A program made the translations under genes and the position numbers. Shown piece by piece: positions 43,939 through 55,100 of a DNA stretch of 64,000 nucleotides (positions within the stretch are counted from its first letter, which is position 1; each line of letters begins with the position of its first letter). The notes under the pieces were generated by a model. That model searched no databases. It saw only the letters and a list, made by a program, of their open reading frames with translations, and was not told the origin of the DNA. The DNA comes from an uncultured Porphyromonadaceae bacterium (lineage in GTDB: Bacteria > Bacteroidota > Bacteroidia > Bacteroidales > UBA11471): assembly GCA_900547555.1 (NCBI GenBank), contig URHG01000001.1:1-64000 (forward strand). The letters run 5' to 3'.

Positions 43939-46900
43939 TTAGAATTCGAGCTTAACACCGACTTTAAACGAACGAGGAAGTGCCACTTTGGCATAGTCGA
44001 ATCCGCGCAACGAAGCATCGTAAGAATAAATTGTTTCGGGATCAAGACCTAAATACTTGGTAAAGGTGAATACATTCTCGGCCGAAGCAAATACGGTCGT
44101 TCCACGCAAGAAATTGAATTTATAGCTTACGTAAATCTCTTTGATTTTGAGATATGAAGCATCTTCGATCCAACGGTCGGAGAAACGATTATTACCCATC
44201 GGGTCGCCATAAGTAGCTTTCGGCATCGTAGTGATGTCGCCGTTGCTTTGCCAACGACGGTTGGTCGATACGAGTTGGTTGCCGTAATCGCTCATGCTTT
44301 CACCGATACGGCGCACGGCATTATATGATTTATTGCCCTGGCTGTATCCGAAATTAACCGACAATTCGAAATTTTTATAGCGCAACGTCGTATAGATGTT
44401 ACCGAAGATTTTAGGATCGGCACTACCGAGGTTCACACGGTCTTTTTCATCGATCACACCATCGCCATTCTGATCGATAAAGTGTACATCACCGGCACCA
44501 AAAGCAACACCGCCCGGAGTTTTCAGGTTGGCAGCCGCAGCCTCTTCTGTCGTAGCGAATACCCCGTCTGTCTCATAACCGTAGAAATTGTACAGAGGTT
44601 TACCCACTTCCGAAATAATAGCTGCTCCGTCACTCATTTCGTTTATGATAGAGGCATTGCCGTCGAGAGAAGAAAGACGGTTCTTATTGTGGGCAAGCGT
44701 AGCGCCGATATACCACTTGAAGTTTTTGGTATATACCGGAGCAAACTGGAATCCCACTTCGACACCTTCGTTCTTCAAGGTTCCGATATTATCGTACATC
44801 GTACTGGTACCGAATACCGACGGAATACTGCGAAGCATGATCACGTCGCTGGTTTTCCCGTTGTAATAATCGACAGAGGCATCGATGCGGTTGTTCCATA
44901 ACGAAATATCGAGACCCACATCGAACGTACGGTCGGTTTCCCATTTCAATCCGGTATTGGCAACACCCGCACGTACAAGACCCGACAAGGCACGGAAGCT
45001 GGCCTGCGAGTAAGCATACTTGCTGAGTCCCGAAGAGAACTGGCTATTACCCGTCGTTACATATTCGGCGCGAAGAGTCAACTGATTGATGAAATCGACA
45101 TTGCGCACACCAGGAGCATTCTTGGCATAGAATGCGGCATTCACCGAGGGGAACACAGCCATCGACGGAGCATCGTTTCCGAAGGAAGATGCATAGTCCG
45201 AAGCCAACGTTACTCCTACTCCGACCAAGTGGTTGTAGGTATAAGTCAAATTGGCATTGATGTTGACCCAGTTGAACTTGTCGATATATCCGCCTACCTT
45301 ACGGCCGATATTACTGCTGGTGCTACCCAGTAGATAATAGTAGTCGCTCTCGGCGTTTATACCTTCACCGCTATCGTACTCGGTACTGTTGATCGCAGCC
45401 TGTACGCCCAACGAACCTTTCAGGTTGTGCATTCCGGCAAAAGTCTGGTTGTAACCTGTGCGAGCAGCAAAATAGAAGTTGAGCAACTCGGTTTCACCTA
45501 CACGCGAAGTATTCTCGGCCAAGCCGTTTTGCAGCGGCATGATGGTCTGGTTCGTCGCACCGGGAATGAAAATCGACTCTTGCTTCTTATAGTAATAAAG
45601 ACCGGCCGAAGCACCCAGTGTCCAATGTTCTTTGATCTTTCCGTTCAGACCGAAAAGAGCCTGAATATCATAAATATTGTTCTTGGCTTGTATCGTATTG
45701 ACAACAGCCGAGGGATTGGATACGGCATTATTGGTGATGATTTCACCGTTTTCGTCGCGAATAGGCGCATATTCGGGCAAGAGATGGTTTTCATCGTCTT
45801 TTTCAAAAGGCGAGAACAAGGGAGCCTTACGCAAAGCCGTGAGGAGAGGATTGGTCTCATAAGAGAGTCCCTGCTCCTGCAAATTGCTGTTGATGTAAGC
45901 CAACGACAAGGCCGATGTAAAGGTAAGATTACGACTCAAAGCGATGTCGGAATTCAAACGAGCGTAATAACGGTTGAAATCGGTATTATCTACCTGACCC
46001 TCTTTACGTTTGAATCCGATAGAGAGGTCATATTTGGCAACGGCATCACCACCTTTTATTTTCAAGGTGTTGTCGGTTACGAAACCGGGGCTGTAAATCT
46101 CATCTTGCCAATCGGTATTGTTGTTGTAAAGATAAGGATTGACATAGGTCGAGGGATCTTGCGAGAGATAAGGGAAATCGGTGATCAAGTCGTCCATATC
46201 TTCATAAGTACCGTCGGTAAGACCCAACGCCGAGACATACTTCTTATAGTCTTTTACATTGAGTACCGGCAATGTCGACTGATTGAGATCGACACCGTAT
46301 TGTCCGATAAATTCCACCCGGGTATCGAGGTCGATAGCCCGCTCGGTCTCGATAGCGATGACACCGTTCGATGCCAAAGAACCGTACACGGCGGCATCAG
46401 CACCTTTCAGCACCGACACACTGGCAATATCCTGAGCGTTGAGCGCATTGAAGATACTCGACGAATACCCGTTGATAACCCCCGACGTATTCAAGTCGCC
46501 GAAATAAGGCTGACCGTTGACAACGATCAAAGGCATTCCAGTAGCATTGGCCGTGCGGTTACCGCGAATCTGGAAGAAAGATCCCTCTCCGGGCATGCCG
46601 CTTTTCTCGGCCACATAGAGACCGCGTACATTGCTAAATGTTTTCTCTACATCTACAATGGAAGAGGTAAAATCTTTCTGTTGGCGAGCGTAAGTATTCG
46701 TACCCTTATCCTGACTGGAAGTAACAGCATTGGGAGTAAGGATCTGGTCACTATACCCATACTTGTCTTCGGGAATCAGTATGACTTTGAAGCTCGTACG
46801 GCCGTTAACGGGAATCACTTTGGTATAAAAACCGGGATACCAAACATTCAATTCTCCTTTTAGGCTTGAAAGTTCAGCCTTAAACGCACCGTTGGCATCG

Positions 46901-47070
46901 GTCGTTACCGATTGTTTCAGGTTTGTTGCCGAAACAACGGCTCCTTCGATGGGCGACCCGTTGTAGGGGTCGACCACCTGACCTGTGATTGTATAGGTAC
47001 GTTGCGCAACTGCCGGCATCGACACCAAAGCAATCAACAGGAGCAGAAATATGTTTCTAAGTTTTTTCAT
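43939..47070 (-). CDS. SusC/RagA family TonB-dependent outer-membrane transporter
   Basis: A 1043-residue porin. Signal peptide MKKLRNIFLLLLIALVSMPAVAQ fixes the start at 47070; the longer frame adds eight residues. A carboxypeptidase-regulatory-like domain (TYTITGQVVDPYNGSPIEGA) precedes the plug (GSFFQIRGNRTANATGMPLIVVNGQPYFGD, SVLKGADAAVYGSLASNGVIAIET), followed by a 22-strand barrel ending FKVGVKLEF. It imports oligosaccharides bound by SusD with TonB energy. The plug region is less standard than that of the second SusC, suggesting a different ligand. Confidence 0.93.
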   Translation of the reverse strand: MKKLRNIFLLLLIALVSMPAVAQRTYTITGQVVDPYNGSPIEGAVVSATNLKQSVTTDANGAFKAELSSLKGELNVWYPGFYTKVIPVNGRTSFKVILIPEDKYGYSDQILTPNAVTSSQDKGTNTYARQQKDFTSSIVDVEKTFSNVRGLYVAEKSGMPGEGSFFQIRGNRTANATGMPLIVVNGQPYFGDLNTSGVINGYSSSIFNALNAQDIASVSVLKGADAAVYGSLASNGVIAIETERAIDLDTRVEFIGQYGVDLNQSTLPVLNVKDYKKYVSALGLTDGTYEDMDDLITDFPYLSQDPSTYVNPYLYNNNTDWQDEIYSPGFVTDNTLKIKGGDAVAKYDLSIGFKRKEGQVDNTDFNRYYARLNSDIALSRNLTFTSALSLAYINSNLQEQGLSYETNPLLTALRKAPLFSPFEKDDENHLLPEYAPIRDENGEIITNNAVSNPSAVVNTIQAKNNIYDIQALFGLNGKIKEHWTLGASAGLYYYKKQESIFIPGATNQTIMPLQNGLAENTSRVGETELLNFYFAARTGYNQTFAGMHNLKGSLGVQAAINSTEYDSGEGINAESDYYYLLGSTSSNIGRKVGGYIDKFNWVNINANLTYTYNHLVGVGVTLASDYASSFGNDAPSMAVFPSVNAAFYAKNAPGVRNVDFINQLTLRAEYVTTGNSQFSSGLSKYAYSQASFRALSGLVRAGVANTGLKWETDRTFDVGLDISLWNNRIDASVDYYNGKTSDVIMLRSIPSVFGTSTMYDNIGTLKNEGVEVGFQFAPVYTKNFKWYIGATLAHNKNRLSSLDGNASIINEMSDGAAIISEVGKPLYNFYGYETDGVFATTEEAAAANLKTPGGVAFGAGDVHFIDQNGDGVIDEKDRVNLGSADPKIFGNIYTTLRYKNFELSVNFGYSQGNKSYNAVRRIGESMSDYGNQLVSTNRRWQSNGDITTMPKATYGDPMGNNRFSDRWIEDASYLKIKEIYVSYKFNFLRGTTVFASAENVFTFTKYLGLDPETIYSYDASLRGFDYAKVALPRSFKVGVKLEF

Positions 47071-47090
47071 ATCGTATTGTGTGTTTGATA

Positions 47091-48884
47091 TCAATAATTA
47101 TTCTCGGTAGGTATAAGACACCAGTGATAAAGCTGCATTTTTTTATTTCCCGATACATACGAGACTTTGATACGTACCGACTGCATACCTTCACCTTCTA
47201 CGGTTACGGTACCCACTTTACCACCATTGGAATTCCAACGGTTCTTACCATTAGAGTACTGAGGCATCTCACCACCCTCGGCACGGTCGTAGTTCCACGG
47301 TGTAGCTGCCGTAAAGTCGATATTCGACGCAACAAGTTTATAAGGCGACATCAACTTCACATCTTGCACACCGGCGGCATCGGCCGAAGAGGGATCGAGT
47401 TCGAGCCCGCCGTTTTGGGTATCGGCCGTCGCAAAATAGACGTTTCCGGTACACATGGCCGAGGAACGGAAGCCCAAATAGAGCGTATATTCGCCTGCCG
47501 GAATCTTATACTCGGTTATCTTATAAGGAGCATACGGTGTTACCGGAGAGAATGCACACGACAATTCGCCATCGCCTTCGGAACTTACCTCCAAAACCCT
47601 ATACTTAGCAAAATAGGTGTAGGTGTACTCGGCAAATGCAGGCGAATTCCAATCCGCTCCGGCATTGGCAGCCAATGTAGGTATAGCATCCTGTTCCGAA
47701 ACTTTGGGTGTTCCCGTTGCACCTCTGATACAGAAAAGAAGAGCCAACGAGTCGGGATTGTTTATATTCTCATAGTGATAAACAAACTGTTTGAGACGAG
47801 TTATAATCACGTTGTTGGGAATCTTCAAATCTTCTACATAATACACGCGACCGTTAGACAACTCTTCGGGATTATCCTTGTCGATTACCTGCACGGGGTT
47901 TCCGTTCATATCGGTATTCTTCCACTGCTTATCATAAGCCGAATAAAGGTCTGCCGCCGAAGCTTCGGCCTCGGAAAGGGTCCCTTCGAAGATAGTAGCC
48001 CTCTTTATCCAGTTTATGGCAAGCTCCATATCGCTCTGCGCCAAATAAGGATATGTGGCGGTCGCATCGATAAGCGGGCGACCGATAGCCTCATACGTGG
48101 AGTTCATTTTTGCAAAGCAGTCATTCATTACGTCATTGTCGGGAATGAAACAGGTGAACTGCTTGAACTCCGAATTGATTTCGACCGTATCGAACAACGG
48201 ATTGTACACGACAAATACCGAGTCGTAAATGGTGTTACCCGTCTTATCCACCCCGATAGGTGTGGATTTCGACTCGTCAAACTGTTCGATACTATATGCC
48301 ATGATGGAATCACGGTATATCGAATATTCATCGGGCAACTGTTTGATATACTCGTAAAGATTGATACGGGCAGCCATCATTTCGTCGATAACATGTATCA
48401 CGCCGTTGTTGAGGCGATAGGTTTTGAGTACCTTCGAGGCATTGGCATATATGTCGCCGGCCTCGTCGATGGTAATCTGGATATAAATACCGTTCAACGT
48501 TTTCAAACGGGCTCCGTTTTTGAGCTGGTCCCGATTGAACGAAAGATAATTGACATGGTATTTGACACGGGTCGTATCGGTTGCGAGCGACCCTTCGGTA
48601 TATTCGCCGGCAGCAGCCGTTACAGCGGAATTGCCAACCGCCCAGACCGTAAGTTCCTGATCGGCTTCGAGCGAAGACATGGCGCCTACGTCTTGAAGGA
48701 GTTTATAGAACTCGGCATACTCGTCATGGCTTTGGAAAAACTCTATGATAGAGCAATCCAATACTGTCGTTGCCGTATCGACACTCCCGTTCACAGACGA
48801 TCCGTCGTAGTAATCATTCCAATTGTCATTGCAAGCCCACAGACCGCAGACAGCAAGGAGAAGAAAGAATGCTGTTTTTTTCAT
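47091..48884 (-). CDS. FAS1 (fasciclin)-domain surface lipoprotein
   Basis: A 597-residue lipoprotein (lipobox LWACN; ATG chosen at 48884, MKKTAFF). One fasciclin domain spans about 40-170: IIEFFQSHDEYAEFYKLLQDVG, LTVWAVGNSAV, VKYHVNYLSFNRDQLKNG, NNGVIHVIDEMM. A second, degenerate one follows at about 180-350 (FTCFIPDNDVMNDCFAKM). The C-terminal part (about 430-597) has a jelly-roll look (YTLYLGFRSSAMCTGNVYF, GMQSVRIKVSYVSG), possibly carbohydrate binding. It lies between SusC/SusD pair 1 and another FAS1 gene, so a glycan-binding accessory role is inferred. Confidence 0.75.
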   Translation of the reverse strand: MKKTAFFLLLAVCGLWACNDNWNDYYDGSSVNGSVDTATTVLDCSIIEFFQSHDEYAEFYKLLQDVGAMSSLEADQELTVWAVGNSAVTAAAGEYTEGSLATDTTRVKYHVNYLSFNRDQLKNGARLKTLNGIYIQITIDEAGDIYANASKVLKTYRLNNGVIHVIDEMMAARINLYEYIKQLPDEYSIYRDSIMAYSIEQFDESKSTPIGVDKTGNTIYDSVFVVYNPLFDTVEINSEFKQFTCFIPDNDVMNDCFAKMNSTYEAIGRPLIDATATYPYLAQSDMELAINWIKRATIFEGTLSEAEASAADLYSAYDKQWKNTDMNGNPVQVIDKDNPEELSNGRVYYVEDLKIPNNVIITRLKQFVYHYENINNPDSLALLFCIRGATGTPKVSEQDAIPTLAANAGADWNSPAFAEYTYTYFAKYRVLEVSSEGDGELSCAFSPVTPYAPYKITEYKIPAGEYTLYLGFRSSAMCTGNVYFATADTQNGGLELDPSSADAAGVQDVKLMSPYKLVASNIDFTAATPWNYDRAEGGEMPQYSNGKNRWNSNGGKVGTVTVEGEGMQSVRIKVSYVSGNKKMQLYHWCLIPTENNY

Positions 48885-48898
48885 ATTTCTCATCGCTT

Positions 48899-50554
48899 TT
48901 ATTTTTTAGGAGTGAACAAAATATAGTCGAGGTAAATATCTCCACCTTGATTATCCTCGATACGCAACTTGTGTTTGCCGGTAGTTTCAAAGGTTACTTC
49001 ACCTACGATATATTCGTTATTTTCGGGTTTACTCTGATCCACCTTCGGTATGGCAATCCACTCTTCGGGTTTAGGATCTTTTTTGAATCGGGAAGGAGGT
49101 GTACCGCCACTGGTATACATCGTACCTATCTGTACGTCATCGAGATAGATGGTAATACGGTTACCGGGAGCAGAACCAAACGTATTGTAGAAGCTCAACC
49201 CTACATAATAAGTCGTCGAGTCGGCGACAATCGTAGGCGATTCCATTTCGACGTAGCCATACTGTCCGAGGTTGATATTCAATGCATCGTGGTTCATAAA
49301 GTATTTACCGATCGAGTCGATCGATGTTCCCACATGATAGGAAACCGGTGAGAATCGAGAAGCGACTGTCTCCCATTGATAGGGGAACGAAGCACCGTAT
49401 TTCTCGAGAAGATCGCCGAGAGGATAGTCCAATGCCGACGTAAGCGACGACAAACGATACTCGGGTATTTCACGAGCCAATACATCATAGTCGGTCAACT
49501 CCCACGTCGTAGCAGGAATCGTACTCGGAGCCTTGATATACATCGGGGCATCGACCGTATGTATCATACCGTTCTTGCAAAGGAGGTCGGTCGTTGTCAG
49601 GAATTGTACGCCCGACATGGAAGTCGTATCGTAATTGATATAGAATTGACCTTCGATATCCTGAAATTCGAGGAAATCGGCTTCTGAAAGCGTCTCCAAA
49701 ATAAGAGCATCGGACGAAGTAGAGGTCGAATCGACAGCAATCAGGTCATTGGTCGAGTACGCTCCCGAAAGGAAGTGGTAAGCGGCATAACGATACATGG
49801 CATTATCGGTCGCTTTCCATGCTTCACGGTCTTGTCCCGCGTTGAGGGTATCGGCCAAAGCACTGAGATCGGAAATATTCGCGGCAGCAAAGACCGAATT
49901 GGGAACGACGAAGAGCGTATATTGAGAAGCTTTTCCACTTATGGGTTGCTTCACGAGAGCATCGAGAGCCGTAGCCTCGAGCAACTCTTTGAAAAGAGAC
50001 CATTCGGTATCGTTCTCCAACCGGTCATAGATATATTCCGTTACCGGAGAAAGTACCTTGTCGATGATAAAGAGCGTAGCGTTGGTCGTCGCAATATCGA
50101 AGTTGGTTATTTTGGCGTCGTTATTCACCCAATAATCACCCTCGGTATCGAAAGTTACTGCAAGGCGGTCGCCGGTTGCCGTCGTATCGGGCAACACGTC
50201 ATTGGTAAAATCGACCTGCGAATACTGGTTACCTGAAATGGTATGGTATTTTACCAGCAATTTGGCATAATCCATGTCGATCGACGAAACCGAAGGATAG
50301 CTGTTTTCCGAGAGATACGCATTTACTGCTTCGTTATTGGGAACGAAAAGGGTATAATCTCCGGCATTGAGATTGATGGTACTGTACAGATTGGTATATT
50401 CGAGAAGGCTCACCCACTGGGAATAGCCGTTCTCTTTCAGCCAAGTAGCCGCCGGCACCTCTTCGGAGATCGTAAAAGTCGAATCCTCAAGATCATCGTT
50501 ACATGCCGAGAGCATAGCTACAGCCACGAACAGATATAAAATTTTATGTTTCAT
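48899..50554 (-). CDS. FAS1-domain surface lipoprotein, two fasciclin repeats
   Basis: A 551-residue lipoprotein (lipobox MLSAC; signal MKHKILYLFVAVAML). Fasciclin repeat 1 is at about 35-160 (SLLEYTNLYSTINLNAGDYTLFVPNNEAV, AKLLVKYHTISGNQYS) and repeat 2 at about 170-340 (FKELLEATALDALVKQ, YTLFVVPNSVFAAAN, YAAYHFLSGAY). The C-terminal 150 residues form a jelly-roll-like domain (YYVGLSFYNTFGSAPGNRI, GKHKLRIEDNQGGDIYLDY) that may bind glycan. It is 14 bases upstream of its FAS1 neighbour. Confidence 0.78.
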   Translation of the reverse strand: MKHKILYLFVAVAMLSACNDDLEDSTFTISEEVPAATWLKENGYSQWVSLLEYTNLYSTINLNAGDYTLFVPNNEAVNAYLSENSYPSVSSIDMDYAKLLVKYHTISGNQYSQVDFTNDVLPDTTATGDRLAVTFDTEGDYWVNNDAKITNFDIATTNATLFIIDKVLSPVTEYIYDRLENDTEWSLFKELLEATALDALVKQPISGKASQYTLFVVPNSVFAAANISDLSALADTLNAGQDREAWKATDNAMYRYAAYHFLSGAYSTNDLIAVDSTSTSSDALILETLSEADFLEFQDIEGQFYINYDTTSMSGVQFLTTTDLLCKNGMIHTVDAPMYIKAPSTIPATTWELTDYDVLAREIPEYRLSSLTSALDYPLGDLLEKYGASFPYQWETVASRFSPVSYHVGTSIDSIGKYFMNHDALNINLGQYGYVEMESPTIVADSTTYYVGLSFYNTFGSAPGNRITIYLDDVQIGTMYTSGGTPPSRFKKDPKPEEWIAIPKVDQSKPENNEYIVGEVTFETTGKHKLRIEDNQGGDIYLDYILFTPKK

Positions 50555-50573
50555 AGGATATTACTTTTCTAAA

Positions 50574-52112
50574 TTAATTTCCGAGGTTTGCATAAGCCGG
50601 ATTCTGTACCAAATTGGGGTTGGCCTCCAATTCACTGGTGCTGATCGGCAAATACCACGAATAAGGGATATTTCTTTTCATTTTGGAACGTACCAAAGCG
50701 GCCGAAATCGAGGTCAATCCATTGGTACACTCATCGAGCAACAGATCCTGATAGTTGGGATTACGCTCGTAGCGAAGACCGGTACGCAACAAATCGTACC
50801 AATTTTTTCCTTCGGCGAAAAATTCGATGGCGCGTTCATCCAAAATGGCCTTTATTACGTCATACTCATTTCCGTACAGTGTTTTTTGCAATCCCTCGCT
50901 ACCGCCACGGGTACGCACATCGTTGAGAATATCTATCGCCGTACCGTAATCGCCTTGCAAAGCAACGGCTTCGGCTTTCATCAGATAGACCTCGGCCAAC
51001 CGGTAAATAATCCAATTCTGGTCATTATCCAAGTCACCCCGGGCAGTACCCTGCGTATCGATACCATAGTATTTCCACACCGTCGTATAATTATACGTTG
51101 TCGTAGTAGAGGGATAAGAACCTCCGGCACCACGTACATCGGACGGACTGAGCGAAGCGAGTCTCATGTAGCTGACGGCACTGGTATAGAAATAACGTCC
51201 GTTTGCCGTAGATATTACGTCTTGCGTACCTCCAAACCAATTCATAAACGAGTTGGTCTGCGAAAGAGCATTGGAGAATTGCAATTCGAAAATACTTTCG
51301 TTACTGTTTCCGGGATAGAAATTGGTAAACCATTCCGATCCGGCGATAAGACCCACACGGCCACTATTGATCACTGCATCACAAGCATCGATACAGTCCT
51401 GCAAATAGGTCTGTGCATTGCCTGCATCAGAAGCACTCAACCACAGATTCATATCGGCCAAGAGCGTGTAAATCGCCCAACGGGTAGCCCGTCCTTTGGT
51501 ATCGGTTTCTTCGGGAAAGAATTCCTTAGCATACTCGATATAAGGAGTAATGGCTGCTATTTCGGAACGAAGAATCTCGTTTCCGTCGGTCTTGGGAAGC
51601 CAAAAGTCGGCATCGTCATTGACATACGGTTCGGTAACGTAAGGAACATCGCGGAAAGTACGTACAAGCGTAAAATAACAGAATGCGCGCAAGAAATAGG
51701 CTTCGGCCAATGTAGAGCGCATTTCTCCGTCATTGAACGAATCGTCTTTCTCTACCACAGTAGGAGCATACTTGATCACCGAGTTGGCCATACCTATGAC
51801 ATTGTACATGTCTTCCCACTTACAAAGCGAATTGCCGGGGAGGATATCTCCATTACGGACATTGTATGCACTACTCTCTATGATACCGAGCCCGTTGCCC
51901 CGCATTTCACCCCAATAGACAAAGGTCTTGTTGGTAATCGCTTTGCGCATATTCAGATATGCAGTTCCCAAGACGGCCTCTACTTCGCCCGCATTTTGCC
52001 AGTAATTGGTGGTATTCTGCTTACCGGCCGGGTCGATATTCATCCAGTCTTCACACGACACAGCCGAGAAAGAAAGGACGAATGCAAGTAAATATATATA
52101 TGTCTTCTTCAT
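50574..52112 (-). CDS. SusD/RagB family glycan-binding lipoprotein (second pair)
   Basis: A 512-residue surface lipoprotein. Signal peptide MKKTYIYLLAFVLSFSAVSC with lipobox. Standard RagB features: WQNAGEVEAVLGTAYLNMRK (about 40), LAEAYFLRAFCYFTLVRTFRDVPYVTEP (about 140), WAIYTLLADMNLWL (about 212), YRLAEVYLMKAEAVALQGDY (about 370) and the C-terminal YLPISTSELEANPNLVQNP. It starts 13 bases after its SusC. Confidence 0.94.
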   Translation of the reverse strand: MKKTYIYLLAFVLSFSAVSCEDWMNIDPAGKQNTTNYWQNAGEVEAVLGTAYLNMRKAITNKTFVYWGEMRGNGLGIIESSAYNVRNGDILPGNSLCKWEDMYNVIGMANSVIKYAPTVVEKDDSFNDGEMRSTLAEAYFLRAFCYFTLVRTFRDVPYVTEPYVNDDADFWLPKTDGNEILRSEIAAITPYIEYAKEFFPEETDTKGRATRWAIYTLLADMNLWLSASDAGNAQTYLQDCIDACDAVINSGRVGLIAGSEWFTNFYPGNSNESIFELQFSNALSQTNSFMNWFGGTQDVISTANGRYFYTSAVSYMRLASLSPSDVRGAGGSYPSTTTTYNYTTVWKYYGIDTQGTARGDLDNDQNWIIYRLAEVYLMKAEAVALQGDYGTAIDILNDVRTRGGSEGLQKTLYGNEYDVIKAILDERAIEFFAEGKNWYDLLRTGLRYERNPNYQDLLLDECTNGLTSISAALVRSKMKRNIPYSWYLPISTSELEANPNLVQNPAYANLGN

Positions 52113-52125
52113 ATCGGTAAATTAA

Positions 52126-55100
52126 TTAGAATCGAAGGTTAATACCAAATTTCACACGAATAGGCTTGGGCGTAGATGCACCGTCGACCGCCAAACGAAT
52201 GATTCCACTATCGTCTATCTTCTTTTCGCTCACCTCGGGATCTTGTCCTGAGTACTTGGTGAAAGTAAGCAGGTCATAAGCCGTCAAGTAAAGATCGAAT
52301 GCCGTAAGGTGCATTTTCTTCGTCAGATTTTTCGGGAACGAATATTTCAACGTTAACGTTTTCATACGCAAGAACGATGCATCTTCGATATAACGGTCGG
52401 AACCCAACGAGTTGTAACCTCTGCCATAAAGAGCACGCGGCATATCGGTAACATCACCTTCGTTTCTCCAACGACGCAAAGTTGCGGTACTTTGATTACT
52501 CTTTCCTCTCATCATCTCGGAGTTGAGACGAGTCTGGTTGTACACTTTCTGGCCGATACGACCCTGGAAGTTGGCCGAAAGTTGCCAGTTCTTATAAGAA
52601 AGGCGGAAGTTGAAACCTCCGATAATCTTCGGGCTGTAATTACCGAGATACACAATATCGTTGGCATCGATCACACCGTCGCCGTTGATATCTTCATACT
52701 TGGCATCTCCGGGATAAACCTTTTCGGTACCATTCTGCATAACAACGGGTTTTCCATTGATGTCGCTGATAATGTTACCGTTGAGGTCACGCGCATAGGT
52801 ATCATTGGTATTTTGATACACGCCTTTATAGCGATAACCGTAGAAAGATCCCAGCGGATTACCCGACATGATAAGGTATGCGTAATTTCCATTGTTGAAC
52901 TCGTAGTTTTCCATATCGAGGTTCGAGGGGAATTCGTTTACCTTGTTTTCATTCTGAGAAATGTTGAACGAGAAAGTAAAACGCCAATCTTTGGTCTTCA
53001 CAATATCGTTGAGGTCGACACGGAACTCCCAACCGCGATTGGTCATTTTACCGGAGTTGAACCAAGCGATCTTGCTGAAACCGGTAGAGGTAGGAAGTTT
53101 CATACCTTTTTGCAACATATTATTGGTTACGTTCTTATAAAGATCGACTGTGAAGAGGATACGGTCATTGAGGATACCGAGGTCGATACCGGCATTCCAT
53201 TTGTCGACAACCTCCCAATCGATATTGTCCAACTGAATGGAAGAAGGATAAATCGACGGCATATCGAGATAACCCGATGAGTTGGCACTGAACGTTCCCA
53301 CATAGGGAGACACACCCGAAGGAGCGTTACCGGTCTGTCCCCAGCTCACACGCAGTTTTGCCAGAGAGATGACTTCTTGATTCATCATAAAGGGTTCGTC
53401 GCCGAGCTGCCAACCGATACCGAATGTCGGGAACATACCCCAACGGGTATGACTGGGAAGAGCCGAAGAACCTTCGACTTGGAAGGTTGCATTGAACATA
53501 TAGCGATCGAAAAGGTTATATTGAGCAGAGAAGTTGGAGAACATACTGCGCGTAGTAGACTCACCGCTGGTAAGGTCTACGATATAACCGCCCGTCGAAG
53601 GATCGGAGAGATAATAAGATGCGTTACCAGCCGTTTGCGCACCGTAGTTGGTAGCCGTCGTCTGCTCGATTTGCAAGAATCCCGAAGCTACGATGTTATG
53701 TATCTCATTGAATGTCTGGTTATACACCAAGCGATTCTCGGTATAGAGATAAAGTTGCTCGTTCGAGGCATCGGAACTGCGGTTGTACCAGTCGTTGGCC
53801 AAATTGGGATCGCTCGTACTGATCCAAGGCACACCCGTTACTTCGTTGGGAAGATACTTTTTCGTACGTTTGCTATCGGCGGTAAGAGCTACCGTACCGT
53901 AATAATTCAACATCGGCAATATCTGGTAGTGAAGCTGGAAACTGAGACGGGTAGAGTACGAGTCAAGTCGGTTTACCGCTTCATTGACCATAGCGACCGG
54001 GTTGTAATTACGGTTATCGATAAAGGTCTCTCCGAAATCTTCATACGGAGAGAAATAGGTATTGGTGCGGGCCGATCCGTCGGAGGTCATGAAGTAAGGA
54101 CTTTCCTGAGGCATCTTATTGATGGCCATACCACGCGGATTGGAAGGTTCTTTATCGTTAACCTTTTCTGACCAATTGGAATTACGGATATTATACGTAA
54201 ACGAGAACTCCGAAGTGATATCCAATTTCTTGGAGAATCGGTAGTTCATATTGAAACGGGTCGAGAAACGTTGCACGTCGGCCCCGATCGTCGTACCGTT
54301 TTCTTTCAGATAACCCAAAGAGAGACGATAGGTAGCCTTGTCGCCACCACCCGACATAGAGAACGAATTATCGACCGTGTAACCGAGACGCGATACCTCA
54401 TCGAGCCAGTCGGTATCGACATTGTACTCGTTGAAGAGCAACGACTGGGGATTGAAGTTGATCTCATCGCTATTCAAAAGATCCAAATATGTTTGGGCAT
54501 TAGTGCTCGAATAGCCTAAGTCGTTGATCGAATTCCAAAGAGCATCTTGCATCAACGAGACATATTGCGCAGCATTCAAGAGCGGGTAAGTGTTCGCCTC
54601 TTTTTTCACCTCGGCACTGGTATTGAAAGTGAAAGAGATTTTACCCTTAGCACCTTTTTTGGTATTGATGACCAACACACCATTGGCACCTTTGGTACCC
54701 CACATGGCCGTAGCCTGAGCGTCCTTCAATACCTCGATCGACTCGATGTCGGCCGGAGATATATCAAGCAACTGGGAATAATCATCGGTCGAAGCCGAAG
54801 CGAAATCGAAATCGTCATCGATACTTACCGGGAACGGAACACCATTGACAACGATCAAAGGATCGGCGTTACCATTAAGGGTCTGCGTACCACGAATACG
54901 AATGGTACTGTTCGAACCGGGATCGGCACCCGTAACGATGTCGACATTGGAAAGGGCTCCTTGCAAGGCCTCGGCCACCGAGGTAACCGGAGCGGTTTCA
55001 AGGCCTTCCATGCTCATACGTTGCACGGCACCGAGCTCTTCACGAGGGGTAAGACCCATTTGGTTTCTCTCTACCCGTTTAGCCGAAACGCTGACTTCGT

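Noticed and set aside
45427..48926. Long plus-strand open frames opposite SusC and FAS1 genes (478 and 615 residues)
   Set aside because: Antisense shadows of strongly supported genes without homology signals or ribosome-binding context.
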